Below are positions 14,662-22,890 of a DNA stretch of 64,000 nucleotides, piece after piece (the stretch's first letter is position 1; the number at the start of each line of letters is the position of its first letter). The notes beneath the pieces were generated by a model. The model worked only from the letters and a program-made list of their open reading frames with translations. It was not told the DNA's origin and did not search any database. Origin of the DNA: a virus; IMG/VR virus record IMGVR_UViG_3300005529_000026, positions 1-64,000 of that record, one strand, 5' to 3'. A program made the translations under genes and the position numbers.

Positions 14662-15591
14662 GTGACGGATTTCACGATTGTCATTGCTCATCGCGGCAAT
14701 CCGATGGGCCTCTGGGCCACGATTCAAAGCTGCGAAATAGACCTAGAACGAACAGACTACAAATACAACTACTGCATAGCGTGCAATGGCGATAGGACGT
14801 TTGATGTCGAAATCAGCCGCACGCTCCACTACCTAGACAAGCTAGGAAAATTGAAGCAGTCGTTGTGGCACCCGGAGCCTTGGGCACCGCCAACAGCCCG
14901 CCAGTTTGCGACGACGTTCGCTGACGGCAAGTACCTGTTCTTCTTCGACAATCACTGCCTCGTGTCTCCGCAATATTTCACGCGGGCGCTTCTAGATTTT
15001 AAGACGTACCCAGTGGATGTGTTGCACAGCAGCTTCCGGTATTACTCCGGTGAGGGCACCCACTACCACTACAAGCTGAGCCTAGAAAAAGACTTCTGGG
15101 CGAAAGCGGTTTTGCACCCCACGGACGCGGCTAAGCCCTACCCCATAGCGGTAAGCGGTCACGGCGGTTTCGTCGTTAAACGCGACGTGTGGGATGAGAT
15201 TGGCGGCTACTGGACTGGCTTTCAGGGATACGGCGGTGAGGAGACGTATTTCGACCTCAAGGCGTGGATGATGGGTAAGCAGGTGTGGGTTGACCCGCGC
15301 CTTGTTCATTACCACTACGCCGGTCGCAGAACGTATTCACGCCACTATACCGACGATTACTACCGCAACATGATGATGGCAGCAAACATCATCGGCGGGG
15401 AGCGTTGGGCCTACAAGGTTTACGGCAACTTCGAGAAAAGCGTGAAGTTGCAAAGCCAGCAATCCATGTACGACTTGCTCCAAGAGGCGCTTTCTCGTAG
15501 CGCTGAGCACGCAGTAGAACTCGCGTCCAAGCGCACGAAATCGCTAGACGAGCTACTGCCTTGGTTTGAACACAACAACATTAGTTTTTAG
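14662..15591 (+). CDS. Family 2-like (GT-A) glycosyltransferase
   Basis: 309 residues. N-terminal FTIVIAHRGNP is the first strand of a GT-A fold. YLFFFDNHCLV carries the metal/nucleotide-sugar acidic site (about residue 94-104). YGGEETYFDLKAWMMGKQVW (about 193-212) matches the GGE-type acceptor motif of GalNAc-transferase-like enzymes. It would transfer a sugar from a nucleotide donor. Its place between virion genes and the portal gene suggests that it modifies a particle protein or the host surface; the substrate is unknown. Confidence 0.85.
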   Translation: MTDFTIVIAHRGNPMGLWATIQSCEIDLERTDYKYNYCIACNGDRTFDVEISRTLHYLDKLGKLKQSLWHPEPWAPPTARQFATTFADGKYLFFFDNHCLVSPQYFTRALLDFKTYPVDVLHSSFRYYSGEGTHYHYKLSLEKDFWAKAVLHPTDAAKPYPIAVSGHGGFVVKRDVWDEIGGYWTGFQGYGGEETYFDLKAWMMGKQVWVDPRLVHYHYAGRRTYSRHYTDDYYRNMMMAANIIGGERWAYKVYGNFEKSVKLQSQQSMYDLLQEALSRSAEHAVELASKRTKSLDELLPWFEHNNISF

Positions 15592-15600
15592 AGGAACTCA

Positions 15601-17208
15601 ATGGGCCTTGCTGAGTCGGCTTCCAATAATCAAGCTCTGACCGCAGAAATGAAGTCAGAGATAGACCGCCTGAGAAAGACGCATGAACTGTGGCGCGTCT
15701 ATGCCCCTGAGTGGGATTTGTACCTCGCGGCATACGAGGGCGGGCCTGAGTTCGCCACACAGGGCAACCTGTTCAAGCACGCACGCGAGAATCAGGAAGA
15801 TTTTGCAGACCGTGTTGCTCGCGTCCACTACATCAATTACTGCGAGCAGATTGTAGACTTTTTCACCAACTTCATCTTTGCGGAAACGATTCAGCGCGAC
15901 GGTGGAGACCTGCAAGATTGGTATGTCAACTTCTTGAAGGACGTAAACAAGAAGGGTGACGACATCGAGACATACATGCGAGCGGTTAGCGACGACATGC
16001 AGATTTTCGGCATGTCCTACACGCTCGTGGACACCCCCTACGTACAACTTCCTGAAGGCGAAACGCTTACAAAGGCGGACGAAGAAGCTCAAGGAATTAG
16101 GCCGTATTGGTGCCTGCTTCGCCCGGACGAAATCACCGACTGGGTTGTAGACGACTTTGACACCTTCACTTACATCAAGCGCAAGCAGATGGTGAATGAG
16201 GTTGTCGGCACAGAGATTAAAGTTGTAGAGAAATACACCGAATGGTTCCAGTCACAAATCATCATTTCTAGGATTGATGTCACTGACTCAGCGAAGCCCA
16301 TTATGATGGGCAAGCAGATAGTGACAAATACCCTAGGAGAGATTCCGATTGTGGTTGTGCGCTACAAGCGCTCGAAGCGAAATCCCTTCATGGGGAACAG
16401 CTTCCTACGCGATTTTGCGAAGAACAACCGCGAAATAATGAATCTCACAAGCCTGCTGCAAGAATTCCTGTACCGGCAGTGCTTTAACCTTCTGGCAAAA
16501 GAGGTTGAGGGAACGATTCCTCTGAAAGACCAAGAGGACGGCGTTCAGGGAACGGCCAATGTGTTGGAGGTTCCCAAAGGTGCTCAGATGCCTGAGTACA
16601 TCTCTCCTCCCTCAGACCCGGCTCGATTCATTCAGGAAGAACGCGACCGCATCAAGCAGGAGATGTTCCGGCGTGCAGCGCAGGACACTTTGAACGAACT
16701 GTTCAATGGTGAGAAATCTAGCGGATTTAGCCAAGCGCAGTCGTTCTCTAAGACTGTGCCCTTCATCGCGTCTCGTGCGGATTCACTTGAACGTGCAGAG
16801 CAGAAATTGATGGCGCTCACTGCTCGCCTTGCGGGTAAAGATTGGCAAGGCAAAATCAAGTACAAAGACCGTTATGAACTGACTAATCTTACCGACGCGA
16901 TGACGCAGTTGCAGATTCTAGGTCGTGACCTAGGCATTGATTCTGAGACGTTCTTTAAAAATGAGTTCAAACGCCTAGTGCATGAGTATGACGGAAAACT
17001 TCCTGCCGACCTTCTAGCGAAGGTTGAAAGGGAAATCGAAGGAATGAATTGGGACAAATGGCGTGAGCTTCAAAAGGAAGCCCTCGTCGGAGCACCCAAA
17101 TCACCCGGTGACCAACAGAAGCCGAAATCGAGCGGAACGATGGCAGAGGCAGCCGCCGAAGCCAAGACACCCGGAGCGAAAGCGGCTAAGAAGGTGAAGG
17201 GGCAGTAA
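15601..17208 (+). CDS. Portal protein
   Basis: 535 residues, the usual portal length. The N-terminal helical region (HELWRVYAPEWDLYLAAYEG), central wing (QIVDFFTNFIF, then PYWCLLRPDEITDWVVDDFD), and a stem/crown helical region (FIQEERDRIKQEMFRRAAQD) with an Ala/Lys-rich tail match siphovirus portals. Twelve copies form the ring through which terminase pumps DNA and to which the connector binds. It is followed by small genes, scaffold and capsid as in typical head modules. Confidence 0.9.
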   Translation: MGLAESASNNQALTAEMKSEIDRLRKTHELWRVYAPEWDLYLAAYEGGPEFATQGNLFKHARENQEDFADRVARVHYINYCEQIVDFFTNFIFAETIQRDGGDLQDWYVNFLKDVNKKGDDIETYMRAVSDDMQIFGMSYTLVDTPYVQLPEGETLTKADEEAQGIRPYWCLLRPDEITDWVVDDFDTFTYIKRKQMVNEVVGTEIKVVEKYTEWFQSQIIISRIDVTDSAKPIMMGKQIVTNTLGEIPIVVVRYKRSKRNPFMGNSFLRDFAKNNREIMNLTSLLQEFLYRQCFNLLAKEVEGTIPLKDQEDGVQGTANVLEVPKGAQMPEYISPPSDPARFIQEERDRIKQEMFRRAAQDTLNELFNGEKSSGFSQAQSFSKTVPFIASRADSLERAEQKLMALTARLAGKDWQGKIKYKDRYELTNLTDAMTQLQILGRDLGIDSETFFKNEFKRLVHEYDGKLPADLLAKVEREIEGMNWDKWRELQKEALVGAPKSPGDQQKPKSSGTMAEAAAEAKTPGAKAAKKVKGQ

Positions 17209-17289
17209 CGTCACGACTGCGACATTCGCCGCCCATTTTCTATCCGGCACGAGACTCCGTATCGCGCTGGCATTTTCTAGGGGCAGGCG

Positions 17290-17339
17290 CGGGGGAATCT
17301 AGGGACACCCTCTGACGAGGCCAAGTGACCCGTCCCCCG
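17290..17339 (+). other. Structured leader hairpin before small head genes
   Basis: CGGGGGA (17290-17296) pairs with TCCCCCG (17333-17339), enclosing AGGG-aca-CCCT (17301-17311) and a second small stem. The 145-bp gap after the portal gene has no coding frame. The hairpin ends 14 bases before the ATG at 17354. Confidence 0.4.
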
Positions 17340-17353
17340 AAAGGAACGCTGTA

Positions 17354-17566
17354 ATGGCTGACAACGTAGAGCAGCGCATCATTCCTGCAAGAACCGGACT
17401 GATGCATCGCAAAGTTACGTTTCCGTTCAAAGCACCGCCGTTTCATAACGACATGCTGCGGCAGGTCTCGCGGCGAGGCAAGCCAGAACCAAGCCCGGTC
17501 GCAGTGCGTGTACGAAAGAAGCGCACTGTTCCGATAGGCGTATACAACACTTTTGCACGAGGTTAA
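17354..17566 (+). CDS. Small basic head-module protein, hypothetical
   Basis: 70 residues, basic (VRVRKKRTVPIGVYNTFARG at the C terminus), no membrane segment. ATG after AAAGGAA. Lies between portal and scaffold, where phages often encode small head proteins. No family recognised. Confidence 0.6.
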   Translation: MADNVEQRIIPARTGLMHRKVTFPFKAPPFHNDMLRQVSRRGKPEPSPVAVRVRKKRTVPIGVYNTFARG

Positions 17567-17569
17567 TAA

Positions 17570-17737
17570 ATGGCAACTGACACTGGAAAGCTAGTCCGAG
17601 TCAAGGCCAACAGCAAGGGCACCGGCAATCGCCGCACGCCTACCGCTATGGCTCTGAAAGCTAAGGGCAAGGCAATGCCTGCTGCTGGTAACCCGGACGG
17701 CAATCGCAATCGCCCCGGCCAGAACAAGGCGCGATAA
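17570..17737 (+). CDS. Very small basic Gly/Lys-rich protein
   Basis: 55 residues, unstructured-looking, rich in Lys, Asn, Gly and Pro (ANSKGTGNRRTPTAMALKAK). ATG three bases after the previous stop, with GAGG upstream in the end of that gene. Its composition suggests an intrinsically disordered nucleic-acid- or capsid-associated peptide. Followed by a hairpin and T-run. Confidence 0.55.
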   Translation: MATDTGKLVRVKANSKGTGNRRTPTAMALKAKGKAMPAAGNPDGNRNRPGQNKAR

Positions 17738-17766
17738 GCAGTTCAACAGATTTAGATTTAAACCGC

Positions 17767-17806
17767 GCTAGCTGCCACTCACGGCTAGAGCGTTAATTTT
17801 TTGAGG
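17767..17806 (+). terminator. Weak intrinsic terminator
   Basis: CGCTAGC and GGCTAGAGCG form a bulged 7-bp stem, followed by TTAATTTTTTG. It sits between the small head genes and the scaffold gene; the bulge makes partial read-through likely. Confidence 0.5.
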
Positions 17807-17823
17807 CAAAGGAAATAACGAAA

Positions 17824-18645
17824 ATGGCTACTGACGCCAACAACGGTCAGGCGAACAACCCCGGCGATGGTTCGGGGGCGGAACAGAAACCGAAAGTCGA
17901 GTTCACGGACGAACAGCAGAAGGCAATTGACAGCTTCATCAACAAGGCAGTTGGTCGCGCTACGGCCCCTCTAAAAGAGGAGCTTAACGCAAAGGCGGCA
18001 ACACTGAGCCAGCTACAGGCTGACCTTCAGTCTGCCAAGGATGCCCTAGCTGCGGCTAAGAGCCGTGGTGAATCGGGTAAAGAAGAAAAGGCCGATGTAG
18101 AGGAACTGAAGCGCCAGCTTGACGAATTCAAGCGTATTGGTGAGTCCTCGAAGACTGCGATTGAGCAGGCAAAGCAGGAAGCTGCACAACATCGGAAAGA
18201 AGCTGAGCAAGCCAAGCTGGAACTTCTGAATACTCGGAAGCAGGTCACCATCACATCGGAAGCGGTGAAGCATAACTTCATCAACACCGAGCAGGTTCTG
18301 AAGCTAACCTCAGACAACATCAAGTGGGACGATGCACAGCAGCGTTTCATTGTGTACGGCGAAGATGGGCGCGAGCGCTACAACTCGCAGTACGAACCAA
18401 TGACTGTCGGAGAATTCCTCGCGGAATTCGCTCAGAACAATAAACATCTCGTGCGTGGCGATGTTCGCCCCGGAGCAGGCTCTAGCGAGTCTGCACGCAG
18501 CGGACTGAACGGACAGCGCTACGAGCTAAAGCAGATTTTCGGTAAGGAATCAAATTCCGCACTGGCCTCCAAGCTGATGAAAGAAGACCCGAAGATGTAT
18601 CGGGCTATGAAAGAGCAGGCGCGGGCGCAGGGATTGATTGCCTAA
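17824..18645 (+). CDS. Capsid scaffolding protein
   Basis: 273 residues. The N terminus is acidic and disordered; residues about 35-145 are a long coiled coil (FTDEQQKAIDSFINKAVGRA, then repeated EELK/AKQE heptads). The C-terminal part is compact with a basic end. This coiled-coil, Glu/Lys/Gln-rich layout, directly before the major capsid gene, is typical of scaffolds that shape the prohead and leave or are degraded before packaging. No protease motif is visible in it. Confidence 0.85.
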   Translation: MATDANNGQANNPGDGSGAEQKPKVEFTDEQQKAIDSFINKAVGRATAPLKEELNAKAATLSQLQADLQSAKDALAAAKSRGESGKEEKADVEELKRQLDEFKRIGESSKTAIEQAKQEAAQHRKEAEQAKLELLNTRKQVTITSEAVKHNFINTEQVLKLTSDNIKWDDAQQRFIVYGEDGRERYNSQYEPMTVGEFLAEFAQNNKHLVRGDVRPGAGSSESARSGLNGQRYELKQIFGKESNSALASKLMKEDPKMYRAMKEQARAQGLIA

Positions 18646-18648
18646 AAC

Positions 18649-18657
18649 GTAGACAAG
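18649..18657 (+). repeat. Intergenic GTAGACAAG element, copy 3
   Basis: Three bases (aac) after the scaffold stop TAA (18643-18645), in the leader of the capsid gene. Same spacing and orientation as the other copies. Confidence 0.6.
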
Positions 18658-18691
18658 CAACATTTACTGCACTCATAGGGAGTCATTCTAA

Positions 18692-19600
18692 ATGGCATTC
18701 ACTGCTATCACTGACATTGTTAACCCGGAGGTTCTGGCCGACCAGATTTCGGCCAAGTTCCCCGACATGCTAGTGCTTGGCAACAGCGGACTTGTGGAAG
18801 TTGATTCCACATTCCCGCTTGGTTCGCCGGGCACAAAATTCAAAATCCCCTTCTGGAAGCGCATTGGCACCTTCGCTGACCTAGCTGAAGGTACGCCGAT
18901 GACGCCGGGCAAAATCACGACTGGCGCTGAGTTCGCTACGGTTCTCCGTGGCGGTATGGCGCTGGAAGTGCTCGACACTGCTGAACTGGTGTCGAAGGCC
19001 GACCCGGTTGGCGAGATTGCAGACCAGCTTGCACGGCGTGCGGCTGAGTACATTGACGCGAAGCTGGTTACGGAGGTTGAGCACACGCCCAACACCTATA
19101 ATCAGGCGACGACCAACCTAGGCAGTAACGGCGGGTTGCTCGACCAGAACGTTGTCATCACCGCTTTGGTGAACACGTTGGGCGACAACTACGCTAAGGT
19201 TGTCAAGGGTGGCGTCATCGTCATGCACTCCAAGGTGTATGGCGACCTAGTGAAGACCGGCGCTATCCAGAACCAGTATCAGTCTGGTATGGACGTGATT
19301 CGCACCGGCGTGGTTCCCACCATCATGGGCCTGCCCATTCTGGTGAGCGACCTCGTGACTGTGGCTTCGGTCTCTAGCGTCAACCAGTACAACACTTACA
19401 TCATCGGCCCCGGCGCTCTGGCTCTGTTCTACCAGCGTCAGGTCATGGTGGAGTTCGACCGCGACATCCTGCTGCTGGCGGACATCATCTCCTCGAACGT
19501 GCATTTTGCTCCGCACCTGTTCGGTTGGGATTCCAACACCAGCGCTGTTGTGGCTGAGCAGAACAAGTCTATTCACGCTGTGGTTATCACCAGCAAGTAA
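18692..19600 (+). CDS. Major capsid protein
   Basis: 302 residues, HK97-fold size. The N terminus (AFTAITDIVNPEVLADQISA) and the strand set (GTKFKIPFWKRIGTFADLAE, then GVIVMHSKVYGDLVKTGAIQ, then PILVSDLVTV) fit the N4-gp56/P22-like group of tailed-phage coat proteins. Near-absence of Cys and high Gly/Val support a shell protein. The gene is followed at once by a perfect terminator, consistent with high separate expression. It forms hexamers and pentamers around the scaffold. Confidence 0.93.
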   Translation: MAFTAITDIVNPEVLADQISAKFPDMLVLGNSGLVEVDSTFPLGSPGTKFKIPFWKRIGTFADLAEGTPMTPGKITTGAEFATVLRGGMALEVLDTAELVSKADPVGEIADQLARRAAEYIDAKLVTEVEHTPNTYNQATTNLGSNGGLLDQNVVITALVNTLGDNYAKVVKGGVIVMHSKVYGDLVKTGAIQNQYQSGMDVIRTGVVPTIMGLPILVSDLVTVASVSSVNQYNTYIIGPGALALFYQRQVMVEFDRDILLLADIISSNVHFAPHLFGWDSNTSAVVAEQNKSIHAVVITSK

Positions 19601-19619
19601 TAGGCTCAAGCTAGGAATT

Positions 19620-19644
19620 GGGGAGGCTTCGGCCTCCCCTTTTC
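19620..19644 (+). terminator. Intrinsic terminator after the capsid gene
   Basis: GGGGAGGC-TTCG-GCCTCCCC, an 8-bp perfect stem with a stable UUCG tetraloop, followed by TTTTCATTT. The clearest terminator of the virion block. Confidence 0.93.
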
Positions 19645-19661
19645 ATTTACCGGAGAGTCAC

Positions 19662-19817
19662 ATGGGAATTGGCACACTGCGGCGTTACCACGACCGCCAC
19701 AACACAGAAACACATGATGTAACCCCTGCCCCGGCTGCACCGGAAACACCTGCTCCAACGCAGATGGAACCCGCTGCCCCAACCCCGGTTGAACGAGCAG
19801 ACGAAGACAACGACTAA
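19662..19817 (+). CDS. Small Pro/Ala-rich protein after capsid gene
   Basis: 51 residues: basic N terminus (GIGTLRRYHDRHNTE) then a Pro/Ala/Thr/Glu-rich disordered tail (PAPAAPETPAPTQMEPAAPT). ATG with CGGAGAG upstream. Small genes of this kind often sit between the capsid gene and the first connector gene in siphoviruses; function unknown. Confidence 0.65.
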   Translation: MGIGTLRRYHDRHNTETHDVTPAPAAPETPAPTQMEPAAPTPVERADEDND

Positions 19818-19837
19818 GGACTTAAACGAGGAACCGC

Positions 19838-20419
19838 ATGGCCGTTACATTGGATAGCAGCATCGGCAAAAGCACGTCCAACTCCTACGTTGATACGGAC
19901 TATGCGAGTGATTACTGGGAGAACCACTTTAGTGCCGCGAAAGCTGCACAGTGGGCAGCGCTAGGGGATGACCAGCAGGCTCAACTTCTGGTGCAGGCGT
20001 GCCGTGTCATTGAAACAGCACGTTACACACATTTCGTTTCAGTTTCTGAGTATACATTGCATTACGACAGCGCGTCTGGGCAGGTTATTGACCTAGCGCT
20101 CACGGCTGAGCCGGTCAAGTATTACTACAATCAGAAGCTGCAATTCCCTAGAAATCTAGACGTAGACGACGCTGGAAAGCTCTACATCCCTGAGCCGGTC
20201 AAGATGGCACAATGCGAGCAGGCGATTTACTTGCTTAATTTTGACGAGACCGCTATGGCTAATCGCCTTCAGGGAGTAGTTAGCGATTCTGTCTCTGTTG
20301 GACGAGGGCAAATCCACCTGAACCAACAGTATGTATCGGAAGGCAGTTCCTTTGCGCCTATGGCTTTGGAGTTTGTGCGCCCGTTCTTTGTCAAGGGTGC
20401 CCGAATGCGGAGGGCTTAA
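19838..20419 (+). CDS. Head-tail connector (adaptor) protein
   Basis: 193 residues. The N terminus GKSTSNSYVDTDYASDYWEN and the helical block QWAALGDDQQAQLLVQACRV match the phage head-tail adaptor family that binds the portal (often labelled DnaT-like by similarity, though it is a structural protein here). First of three connector-type genes between capsid and tail tube. Its stop overlaps the ATG of the next gene by one base (TAATG). Confidence 0.8.
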   Translation: MAVTLDSSIGKSTSNSYVDTDYASDYWENHFSAAKAAQWAALGDDQQAQLLVQACRVIETARYTHFVSVSEYTLHYDSASGQVIDLALTAEPVKYYYNQKLQFPRNLDVDDAGKLYIPEPVKMAQCEQAIYLLNFDETAMANRLQGVVSDSVSVGRGQIHLNQQYVSEGSSFAPMALEFVRPFFVKGARMRRA

Positions 20420-20868
20420 TGAGCCGAGCACAGGGCATCTTGAACCGAGTTAACGGAGCGCTAAGGCGGACTTTTCCGCAAGACAGAACCGTTTATAAGC
20501 GCGTTGTTACGCGCAGCGGCGGTGATGACCTTATCGGTCGCGGCGTTGCGGTAAGCACAGTGGACACTTTGCTTGACCCTCAGCCTACATACCAGCGCTT
20601 AGGGCGAAACATAGTGGGTGACCACGTTGACGCCGAATCAGTGCTAGGTGCCGCCGGTTCCAAGGTTGAAGTAGCAGACGATTATTCCTGTTTGTTCTCC
20701 TCCACAGCGTTGCCGCTAGCAGACCTGAACAACAAGAACGTCACAATTGTTTTTAAGGACAGCGCCGGAAACGAAGAAATTTTTCGCATAACAGATTACA
20801 CGCCGGTCAGTTTCCAAGGAACGGCCTTGATTTACATGGCGTTCCTGCGCAGCACGAAGCGGCCCTAG
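20419..20868 (+). CDS. Head closure/neck protein
   Basis: 149 residues, beta-rich after a basic N terminus (NGALRRTFPQDRTVYKRV). Contains SKVEVADDYSCLFSSTALPL and KNVTIVFKDSAGNEEIFRI, consistent with the small beta-barrel stopper proteins that close the filled head. Assignment is from position (second gene after the adaptor) and size. Translation is coupled to the upstream gene. Confidence 0.65.
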   Translation: MSRAQGILNRVNGALRRTFPQDRTVYKRVVTRSGGDDLIGRGVAVSTVDTLLDPQPTYQRLGRNIVGDHVDAESVLGAAGSKVEVADDYSCLFSSTALPLADLNNKNVTIVFKDSAGNEEIFRITDYTPVSFQGTALIYMAFLRSTKRP

Positions 20869-20880
20869 AGGAGGATTTGA

Positions 20881-21294
20881 ATGCGTAATACACGAGATTC
20901 ATTCCTTCATTTTCTAGCCGACAATTTAGATGGTATCCCTGTCCATAACATTCGGCGTGACCCGAATAAACCCGACGCGGACAAGATACAAGTAAACGCC
21001 GTCAATGTTCACTTCTTGGACGTTGCCCCAGATACGCAAGTGGGCAACACCACAGTTGTTATTGATGTTATCAACGATGACGAATTGACTGCGCTTAGCT
21101 GGGTAAATCAGGTGTGGACGCTTCTCAGTTCAGCGTTTTTCACGCCTAAATTGGATTACTCCAACCCGGAATCGCCAGTTTCTACCGGAACGAACATCAT
21201 GTGGGATAGGCATAAGGTCAGATTTAGAGTCATTGTGTCCGACTTTTACTACCATCATTCCTGCGTGCTGACGCTCCAACACACAGTTTCATAA
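20881..21294 (+). CDS. Tail completion (tail terminator-like) protein
   Basis: 137 residues. N-terminal helix TRDSFLHFLADNLDGIPVHN followed by alternating strands (NTTVVIDVINDDELTALSWV). The alpha/beta layout and position directly before the major tail protein fit the tail terminator that caps the tail tube. AGGAGG lies seven bases before the ATG. Exact role inferred from order. Confidence 0.7.
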   Translation: MRNTRDSFLHFLADNLDGIPVHNIRRDPNKPDADKIQVNAVNVHFLDVAPDTQVGNTTVVIDVINDDELTALSWVNQVWTLLSSAFFTPKLDYSNPESPVSTGTNIMWDRHKVRFRVIVSDFYYHHSCVLTLQHTVS

Positions 21295-21323
21295 TTTCTC
21301 CGCACTCATAGGAGTTCTTCTTC

Positions 21324-21947
21324 ATGCCTCTAGTAACAAACGACGCAACAACACAGAAACCGATGTCGGCTGCGGGCGTTACAGGCGCACAGTCTATCAA
21401 ACTGATTCAGGCTCCCCGTATTTTTATGAAGTCAACGCCTGACAGCACGACTGGTGCTACTGTCCCGAATACTAAGTATGCGGGCAACGCCGCCAACCTT
21501 GTTGGTTGGACTGACCTCGGTAGCGTGGCCGGTAACGCGAAAATCGGTTACGAAAAGAAAATTAAGGAAGTCAAAACTGGTATTGACAACTATCTTCGCG
21601 CTGCATACAGCAACGAAAAGACCGGAAACATTGAGTTTAGCCTTAATCAGCTAGACGATGTTGTGATGAGCAAGATTCCGGGCCTGTCCGCTTCTGTGCA
21701 GACTGCTGGCTCGATTTACACGTTCCATCTTGGGCAGGAAGACCTTGTTCAGATGGCGCTGCTTGTCGTGGCCGTCAACAAGCTGGATGGTAAGGAACAT
21801 CAGTTCTACAGCCCCAGTGTCTACATGAACTTCACGTTTGCTGAAGATGCCGATGCGATGGTGCTCAAGTGCTCCGCGATTCTGCCCTTCTTCACCGTGA
21901 CGGGTCAAACCAGCGAAGACATTCTCGCGCATACGATTTTCAAATAA
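21324..21947 (+). CDS. Major tail (tube) protein
   Basis: 207 residues with a long beta-sandwich (GWTDLGSVAGNAKIGYEKKI, then KTGNIEFSLNQLDDVVMSKI, then SPSVYMNFTFAEDADAMVLK) typical of tail-tube subunits that stack as hexamers. Located between the terminator protein and the chaperone pair, the canonical siphovirus order. Strong AGGAG ribosome site. Followed by a hairpin with an AGCCCC/GGGGCT stem. Confidence 0.9.
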   Translation: MPLVTNDATTQKPMSAAGVTGAQSIKLIQAPRIFMKSTPDSTTGATVPNTKYAGNAANLVGWTDLGSVAGNAKIGYEKKIKEVKTGIDNYLRAAYSNEKTGNIEFSLNQLDDVVMSKIPGLSASVQTAGSIYTFHLGQEDLVQMALLVVAVNKLDGKEHQFYSPSVYMNFTFAEDADAMVLKCSAILPFFTVTGQTSEDILAHTIFK

Positions 21948-21974
21948 TCGTATACAGACAACTCATTTTGGTGT

Positions 21975-21998
21975 GGGGCTGGCTTTTTGGCTAGCCCC
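21975..21998 (+). terminator. Hairpin after the tail tube gene
   Basis: GGGGCT (21975-21980) pairs with AGCCCC (21993-21998), loop with five T. No T-run follows (TCATCACAC), so it may be an RNA-stability hairpin rather than an efficient terminator. Confidence 0.45.
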
Positions 21999-22043
21999 TC
22001 ATCACACAACAGCGCCCCTCTAGGCGTTTCTAGAAGAAGGATT

Positions 22044-22580
22044 ATGGCCGACGAACAGATTGTTCCCACCCCTGAATCTACTCCTGAAGTAGCCCCCGCT
22101 CCTGAGCAGTCTTCTGCTCCCTCAACCCTGACCGAACACCAGATTATCCAAGCCGCTACCAACGACCCGCAGCTAGCAGAGGACGAGTTCCGTCTAGGTG
22201 ACCGCATCTTCAAAATCATTGACCTTGAATACGACGCTTATCTGAAGTTCGTACTTCTACTGAAGCCGTTCATCACCGCTGTTTTCGGTTTGATTTCCCA
22301 GAAAAGCAAAGTCGGAATTCCCGGCATCGAGCTATCCAACACATCATTCTCGGAAGATGCTTTGCTTGAGTATTGCGGAGTTAACCTGCCCGAAATGGCA
22401 CGTATAGTGTGCGCTTCCACTGACCCGGACATCACTGTTGATGACGTGAAGAAGCTGGGTAAAACACCTTTCAATCTCGCTAAGGTCGTGATGGCGCAAG
22501 TGCAGAGAAACAACATCATCAAGGACTTCACGGATTTTTTCGTACAGGCTCTCCCGATGCTAGGGATGACGGGCAAGTAG
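22044..22580 (+). CDS. Tail assembly chaperone, short form (gpG-like)
   Basis: 178 residues from ATG 22044 (AGAAGG upstream). Acidic, Pro-rich N terminus (PTPESTPEVAPAPEQSSAP), then a helical domain (FRLGDRIFKIIDLEYDAYLK) and a C-terminal Gln/Asn/Phe helix. Lies between tail tube and tape measure genes, where the G/GT chaperone pair binds the tape measure during tail assembly. A slippery heptamer T TTT TTC lies in frame at 22535-22541 near its end, allowing -1 frameshifting into the next frame. Confidence 0.87.
   Translation: MADEQIVPTPESTPEVAPAPEQSSAPSTLTEHQIIQAATNDPQLAEDEFRLGDRIFKIIDLEYDAYLKFVLLLKPFITAVFGLISQKSKVGIPGIELSNTSFSEDALLEYCGVNLPEMARIVCASTDPDITVDDVKKLGKTPFNLAKVVMAQVQRNNIIKDFTDFFVQALPMLGMTGK
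22535..22541 (+). promoter_or_regulatory. Programmed -1 frameshift slippery site (T TTT TTC)
   Basis: In the zero frame the codons are GAT TTT TTC GTA. The heptamer T TTT TTC fits the X XXY YYZ rule. The -1 frame is open from here through the short-form stop at 22578-22580 to the stop at 22882, as in lambda G-GT-type arrangements. Confidence 0.75.
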
Positions 22581-22882
22581 AAGACGACCGCGTAGAAGAT
22601 AGGGGGAATCCCTTCTTGATGGTTGATTCCCTCTGCCAAACCTATCACTGGCCTCTCCACGAAGTGATGTCTCTCACCGTTCCGCAAATCATAATGCTGA
22701 ATCATGCGGCTTGGGTGAACCAAGAAAGAGTGAAGAAGCGTGTAGCCAACGAGCCGACTGCTGCCGATATGCGTAAACAGCAGGAAGACGAACTGATGAA
22801 TGGTGACCCGATTGTTTGGAACGGCAAACGACTATCAGAACTGAATTCGGACGAAATGGCTATCTACATGAATAGTTGGTAG
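22541..22882 (+). CDS. Tail assembly chaperone, T extension (via -1 frameshift)
   Basis: About 113 codons in the -1 frame; the fusion with residues 1-166 of the short form would be about 279 residues. Contains WPLHEVMSLTVPQIIMLNHA and MRKQQEDELMNGDPIVWNGK, a small helical domain typical of the T extension. There is no good independent start: the first in-frame ATG (22619) lies after the short-form stop without a ribosome site, supporting frameshift expression. It ends nine bases before the AGGAGG-led next gene. Confidence 0.8.
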   Translation, partial: RTGSPDARDDGQVEDDRVEDRGNPFLMVDSLCQTYHWPLHEVMSLTVPQIIMLNHAAWVNQERVKKRVANEPTAADMRKQQEDELMNGDPIVWNGKRLSELNSDEMAIYMNSW

Positions 22883-22890
22883 GAGGCAAC

